DNA from: Fulvivirga sp.
Lineage (GTDB): Bacteria; Bacteroidota; Bacteroidia; Cytophagales; Cyclobacteriaceae
Assembly: GCA_028280565.1 (NCBI GenBank)
Contig: JANQLQ010000220.1
Span: forward strand, 1 to 36,638
Length of the DNA: 36,638 bases
Direction: 5' to 3'
Below, piece after piece: positions 33,433 through 36,638 of the stretch. The notes beneath the pieces were generated by a model. That model ran no database searches, had not been told where the DNA came from, and saw nothing but the letters and a program-made list of their open reading frames with translations. How positions within the stretch are numbered: position 1 is the first letter of the stretch; the number at the start of each line of letters is the position of its first letter. The translations under genes and the position numbers were made by a program.

Positions 33433-34596
33433 ATGTATACCTCCTTCAAACACAAAATTGCACCCAAGAATTTCCTGTTATTCCTAGCGCTTGGTTTTGC
33501 ATTTTCCTGCCAGCAAGGGCAAGAAAACGTTGAACCAGCTTTAGAACCTGCCAAGGGGCAGTTCCAGTTAGGAATTGAGAATGTTCGCAGTTCTATCGAT
33601 GGTAGAGCAGAGCAAGACATTATACCCACGGCCATATTGATATCATTAAAAGATGAGAATGGTGATTTTGTATATAACCTCGAAAAATTTACGTTGCTAA
33701 AGATTAGTGACTCTTATATTACCTCTCCCATTGTGTTGGATGAAGGTTCCTATACGGTTGAAGATTTTATCGTAACGGGTGAAAAAGACACTTCTATCTA
33801 CATAACTCCGAAAAGTGGTTCAAAATTTGAGAACCTGGTCTCCACCCCCTTGCCTTATGGTTTCGACATATTTCCCGATACGATCAGCACGGTTGCTTTA
33901 GATGTAATCCCGTCATCACTGGGTACGGCAAAAGATTTTGGATATGCGGAGTTTACGTTTAATGTGGTGGATCTACAGGAAGGATTAGTTGCATATTATC
34001 GATTCAGTGGAAATGCGCTGGACGGGAGCGGGAATAATCTTCATGGCAATGTGCTTGGCGCCCAGTTGACCGAAGACAGGCATGGAAGAGCTGGCAGAGC
34101 CTACAGCTTCGATGGAATTGATGACAGGATAGAGGTGGATAATGACAAAGTCCTCGAAAATCAAACGTACTCACTATCCGCATGGTTTAAAGCTAGCGAT
34201 AACACAGGAGGCATAATTTCTATGTCAGGCTTTAACCCGGTGAGGAACAACTCAGGTTATTACCTCAGCCTAAAAAATGGAAACCTGAGAGGGTTAAGTA
34301 ATACTAGTATTGACAACTGGGTGCGCAATGTGGATGATAATATAATTACACTGGAAGAATGGCACCATGTGGTATTTAGTTACGATGGCAAAGCTTTGAA
34401 ACTGTACAAGGATGGCGTGCTGACTTCCACTTTGGAGTTTCCACATATAGTGAATTACTCAGAGCATAATCCGCTTCAAATAGGGAGTTATTCAACCCAG
34501 GCCGGTGCTACGATTTATACGGGAGACTTGGATGATATCAGGATCTATAATCGAGCTTTGAATGCCCAAGAGGTAAAGGCCTTATATCGAGAGTAA
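33433..34596 (+). CDS. LamG-type lipoprotein
   Basis: A 387-residue protein. A signal peptide ends in FAFSC, with the cysteine as likely lipidation site, so it is probably anchored to the outer membrane. Residues 40-180 form a beta-rich domain with regular 'DEGSYTVEDF' and 'TISTVALDVIP' strands, like DUF4493-type or adhesin-like domains of Bacteroidota. Residues about 185-387 are a concanavalin A/LamG-type jelly roll: LVAYYRFSGNALDGSGNNLHG, SFDGIDDRIEV, FSLSAWFKAS-like, EEWHHVVFSYDG, LYKDGVL and a final GDLDDIRIYNRALNAQEV. It may bind carbohydrate or protein. It follows the sulfatase on the same strand but 322 bp away, so a shared transcript is not certain. Confidence 0.87.
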   Translation: MYTSFKHKIAPKNFLLFLALGFAFSCQQGQENVEPALEPAKGQFQLGIENVRSSIDGRAEQDIIPTAILISLKDENGDFVYNLEKFTLLKISDSYITSPIVLDEGSYTVEDFIVTGEKDTSIYITPKSGSKFENLVSTPLPYGFDIFPDTISTVALDVIPSSLGTAKDFGYAEFTFNVVDLQEGLVAYYRFSGNALDGSGNNLHGNVLGAQLTEDRHGRAGRAYSFDGIDDRIEVDNDKVLENQTYSLSAWFKASDNTGGIISMSGFNPVRNNSGYYLSLKNGNLRGLSNTSIDNWVRNVDDNIITLEEWHHVVFSYDGKALKLYKDGVLTSTLEFPHIVNYSEHNPLQIGSYSTQAGATIYTGDLDDIRIYNRALNAQEVKALYRE

Positions 34597-34683
34597 TGCC
34601 TCCCTGTATCTCCTCATGAGTTTTTAGAGAGGAAAGTTTTTAGGTAGAGACAGCCCCTATTTAAGTTAACCATACTGGTTGAA

Positions 34684-34942
34684 GGTTAAGCGTAGTCCCC
34701 CGACCTAAACCCCGGAAGAGCGTCCGCTCGATCTGTCTCATCAATGCCGTCTTTTTAAAAAGGATGGGATCATTCTTCCAACAACGAGTTTGCCGCGAAA
34801 AACAGTGGCCATGAAAATTTGAACGGGAGGATTGATTTGGAATTAATGTAGCAGCCTCCTTGCTTGTAAGTGCACGACCCAAGTCCATTTACGAGCGGAC
34901 GCTCTCTTCATTCATTGAGTCGTAGGACCGCTACGCTTAACC
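34684..34942. repeat. MITE-like element with nested terminal inverted repeats
   Basis: A 259-bp non-coding element. Its ends are perfect 12-bp inverted repeats, GGTTAAGCGTAG (34684-34695) and CTACGCTTAACC (34931-34942). About 20-25 bp inside lie perfect 14-bp inverted repeats, AGAGCGTCCGCTCG (34717-34730) and its complement (34892-34905). The right end also makes a small hairpin, GTCGTAGG/CCTACGAC (34919-34948). There is no transposase; a 75-codon minus-strand frame across it looks spurious. No target-site duplication was identified with confidence. Confidence 0.7.
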
Positions 34943-34967
34943 TACGACTAGGGTGGAGTGGGTGGGT

Positions 34968-35128
34968 CCAAAAGAAAACGAAATAAAAGAAAAGGGCGCC
35001 AGCAACCAAGCCCATTTATCGCGCTAAAAGCGCTATCCAGCCCCTACAGGCCGCTTTCCCACAGGCCTTCAATATGCCGCACTGTTCCTGGATGTCTTCC
35101 CTCCATACGCCATTTGAATTTTCAATGG
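34968..35128 (+). repeat. R1 dispersed repeat, truncated copy 3
   Basis: This copy matches only the right part of the R1 copies. It starts inside the right hairpin arm (CAAAAGAAAACGAAA), continues through GGGCGCCAGCAACC, GCGCTATCCAGC, GCCGCTTTCCCAC and GTTCCTGGATGTCTTCCC, and ends with TTGAATTTTCAATGG. The left half is missing exactly where the MITE-like element ends, so the two events may be linked. The rest of 34597-35175 shows nothing I can name. Confidence 0.8.
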
Positions 35129-35175
35129 TGCCCCGGTTAGAGGTTAGAGGGCACGTATTAAGAGAAGCAATGTCT

Positions 35176-36483
35176 TTACTCTGCCCGCGTAATGTTTGCT
35201 CCTAGTGCCCGTAAACGCTCTTCAATATCTTGATACCCGCGGTCAATCTGTTCTACATTGGAAATTATGCTTTCTCCATCGGCAGAAAGTGCGGCGATGA
35301 GTAACGATACACCGGCGCGTATATCAGGGGAAGACATTTTGATGCCCCTGAGGTTCTGTTTCCTGTCCAGCCCTATGACGGTAGCGCGGTGAGGATCACA
35401 AAGAATGATCTGTGCCCCCATATCGATAAGTTTATCTACAAAAAACAGGCGGCTTTCGAACATTTTTTGGTGTACGAGTACCGTTCCCTTAGCTTGTATG
35501 GCTGTGACCAATACAATACTCAGCAGGTCTGGGGTAAAGCCGGGCCATGGAGCGTCGGCCACGGTCATAATAGAGCCGTCAATAAAAGTCTCTATTTCAT
35601 AGTTCTTTTGCTCGGGGATGATGATGTCGTCGTCCTTAAACTCCAGCTGGATGCCCAAGCGCTTGAAGATCTCGGGGATCAGGCCTAGGTGGTCTACCCC
35701 GGCATTTTTTATCGTGATCCGGGATTGGGTCATAGCGGCCAGTCCAATAAAACTACCTACCTCGATCATATCCGGCAGAAGCGTATGCTCCGTGCCACCC
35801 AACTGCTGTACCCCTTCAATGTGAAGAAGGTTAGATCCAACCCCGGTAATTTTAGCGCCCATTCTATTCAGCATATTGCATAGCTGCTGGAGGTAGGGCT
35901 CGCAGGCGGCATTGTAGATCGTAGTTTTTCCTTCTGCCAAAACAGCCGCCATGATGATATTGGCAGTGCCCGTAACGGACGCTTCGTCCAGGTGCATGTA
36001 GCATCCCTTTAAGTTAGAGGCGTCGATTTGATAGGACCCTTCATTCTTGGAATATTCGAATTTGGCCCCAAGGTTTTGAAAACCTATAAAATGCGTGTCT
36101 AGCCTTCTACGGCCTATTTTATCTCCGCCCGGCCTAGGTATTTTGGCTTGTCCGTAGCGTGCCAGCAGCGGGCCTAAGATCATGATCGAACCTCTCAGCG
36201 AGGCTGCCTTGGTTTTAAAATGATCACTTTCCAGGAAATCTACATGGATATCTTTGCAGGTGAAACGATAGCTTTCGCTATTGAGCTTTTCCACCATAGC
36301 CCCCATATCGCCTAAAAGTTCGATCAGCTTGTTTACATCCAAAATATTGGGTACCCTATGGATGGTAACAGGTTGATCCGTAAGCAGTACGGCGGAAAGA
36401 ATCTGCAACGCTTCGTTTTTAGCGCCTTGTGGGATCACCTCCCCGGAAAGAGGTTTGCCACCCTGGATAACGAACGAGCTCAT
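35176..36483 (-). CDS. murA: UDP-N-acetylglucosamine 1-carboxyvinyltransferase
   Basis: The first committed step of peptidoglycan synthesis: transfer of enolpyruvate from PEP to UDP-GlcNAc in the cytoplasm. The 435-residue protein has the two-lobed EPSP-synthase fold. Key family residues are Lys22-Asn23 (AKNEAL), the TKAASLRGSIMILGPLLARYG block, and ADAPWPGFTPD with the catalytic Asp. The loop cysteine (Cys115 of E. coli MurA), the residue fosfomycin alkylates, is Asp121 here (RPGGDKIGRRRLD). Such Cys-to-Asp enzymes stay active and are insensitive to fosfomycin. Its ATG directly follows the upstream gene's TAA, so they are one operon. Confidence 0.97.
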   Translation of the reverse strand: MSSFVIQGGKPLSGEVIPQGAKNEALQILSAVLLTDQPVTIHRVPNILDVNKLIELLGDMGAMVEKLNSESYRFTCKDIHVDFLESDHFKTKAASLRGSIMILGPLLARYGQAKIPRPGGDKIGRRRLDTHFIGFQNLGAKFEYSKNEGSYQIDASNLKGCYMHLDEASVTGTANIIMAAVLAEGKTTIYNAACEPYLQQLCNMLNRMGAKITGVGSNLLHIEGVQQLGGTEHTLLPDMIEVGSFIGLAAMTQSRITIKNAGVDHLGLIPEIFKRLGIQLEFKDDDIIIPEQKNYEIETFIDGSIMTVADAPWPGFTPDLLSIVLVTAIQAKGTVLVHQKMFESRLFFVDKLIDMGAQIILCDPHRATVIGLDRKQNLRGIKMSSPDIRAGVSLLIAALSADGESIISNVEQIDRGYQDIEERLRALGANITRAE

Positions 36484-36638
36484 TTAGTTTCTCCTTCTTC
36501 GGTTTCTTCCGCCTTTTCGGTTATCAGGCTTACCCTGCTGGCGGCCAGACTTTCTCTTATCCTTGTAGAGCCGCTCAAAAAGGTTGTCTTCTTTTACCCT
36601 TTCCAAGTCAATGTCCAGGGCTCCATCAGATATCGCCT
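36484..36638 (-). CDS. DUF4290-like protein, 3' end only
   Basis: The last 50 codons or so of a gene that continues past the window edge. The visible end reads AISDGALDIDLERVKEDNLF, then a strongly basic tail of Lys, Arg, Gln, Gly and Asn (KRKSGRQQGKPDNRKGGRN and four arginines) before TAA. A basic, Gly/Gln-rich tail on the gene immediately before murA fits the Bacteroidota DUF4290 family, whose function is unknown to me. The stop codon abuts the murA ATG, showing translational coupling. Confidence 0.6.
   Translation of the reverse strand, partial: AISDGALDIDLERVKEDNLFERLYKDKRKSGRQQGKPDNRKGGRNRRRRN

Noticed and set aside
34661-34888. 75-codon minus-strand frame, considered as a transposase fragment
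   Set aside because: It crosses the left boundary of the inverted-repeat element and shows no transposase motif.

Overview
The window looks like a chromosomal segment of a Bacteroidota bacterium, most likely a free-living, probably marine, member of the Cytophagales or a close relative. The signs are: a large secreted protein with PKD repeats and a C-terminal type IX secretion (T9SS) sorting domain; several upstream regions carrying the TAnnTTTG -7 box of this phylum; few clear Shine-Dalgarno sites; a DUF4290-like gene directly upstream of murA; an AccD without its zinc-ribbon cysteines; and a Cys-type sulfatase. No tRNA, rRNA, CRISPR array, integrase or intact transposase was seen.

Layout. 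(1) 1-5147: intergenic repeats, then core metabolism and ribosome genes: accD (-), fbaA (+), a tandem pair of STAS-like paralogues, rplS (-), and a small membrane protein (-). (2) 5148-5920: a repeat island in which a ~270 bp element (R1) lies between two copies of another repeat (R2). (3) 5921-7102: a periplasmic or outer-envelope TPR protein. (4) 7235-22983: about 15.7 kb of same-strand genes forming a surface-polysaccharide locus: a polytopic membrane protein, the ABC exporter pair Wzm/Wzt (Wzt with a C-terminal carbohydrate-binding-type extension), two SAM methyltransferases, five glycosyltransferases, an AsnB-type amidotransferase, and an MBOAT O-acyltransferase with its SGNH-like partner. 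A FkbM methyltransferase (-) closes the locus, its stop codon overlapping that of the last + strand gene. (5) 24109-27684: the 1191-residue PKD/T9SS protein. (6) 27722-30966: a MarR-GNAT fusion regulator with a perfect 24-bp palindrome just upstream, a DUF5996 protein and an MscS channel, all (-). (7) 31218-34596: a sulfatase and a LamG-type lipoprotein (+). (8) 34597-35175: a MITE-like nested inverted repeat abutting a third, truncated R1 copy. (9) 35176-36638: murA and the 3' end of a DUF4290-like gene (-).

How the genes work together. The polysaccharide locus reads as an ABC-transporter-dependent pathway. Glycosyltransferases build the chain on a lipid carrier in the cytoplasm. Methyl, amide and acyl groups decorate it, and a methyl or other cap may be the export signal read by the Wzt C-terminal domain. 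Wzm/Wzt then flips the chain across the inner membrane. No initiating sugar-phosphate transferase, nucleotide-sugar synthesis gene or outer-membrane exporter is in view, so these must lie elsewhere. The sulfatase and LamG lipoprotein are more consistent with use or remodelling of sulfated glycans.

The least explained material is non-coding: the R1 and R2 repeat families, the nested inverted-repeat element, a palindrome over a promoter at about 5100, a terminator-like hairpin 18 nt before the start of the polysaccharide locus, and its ~690-bp internal leader. Repeat and promoter calls come from reading by eye; none was tested by a database search or folding programme.
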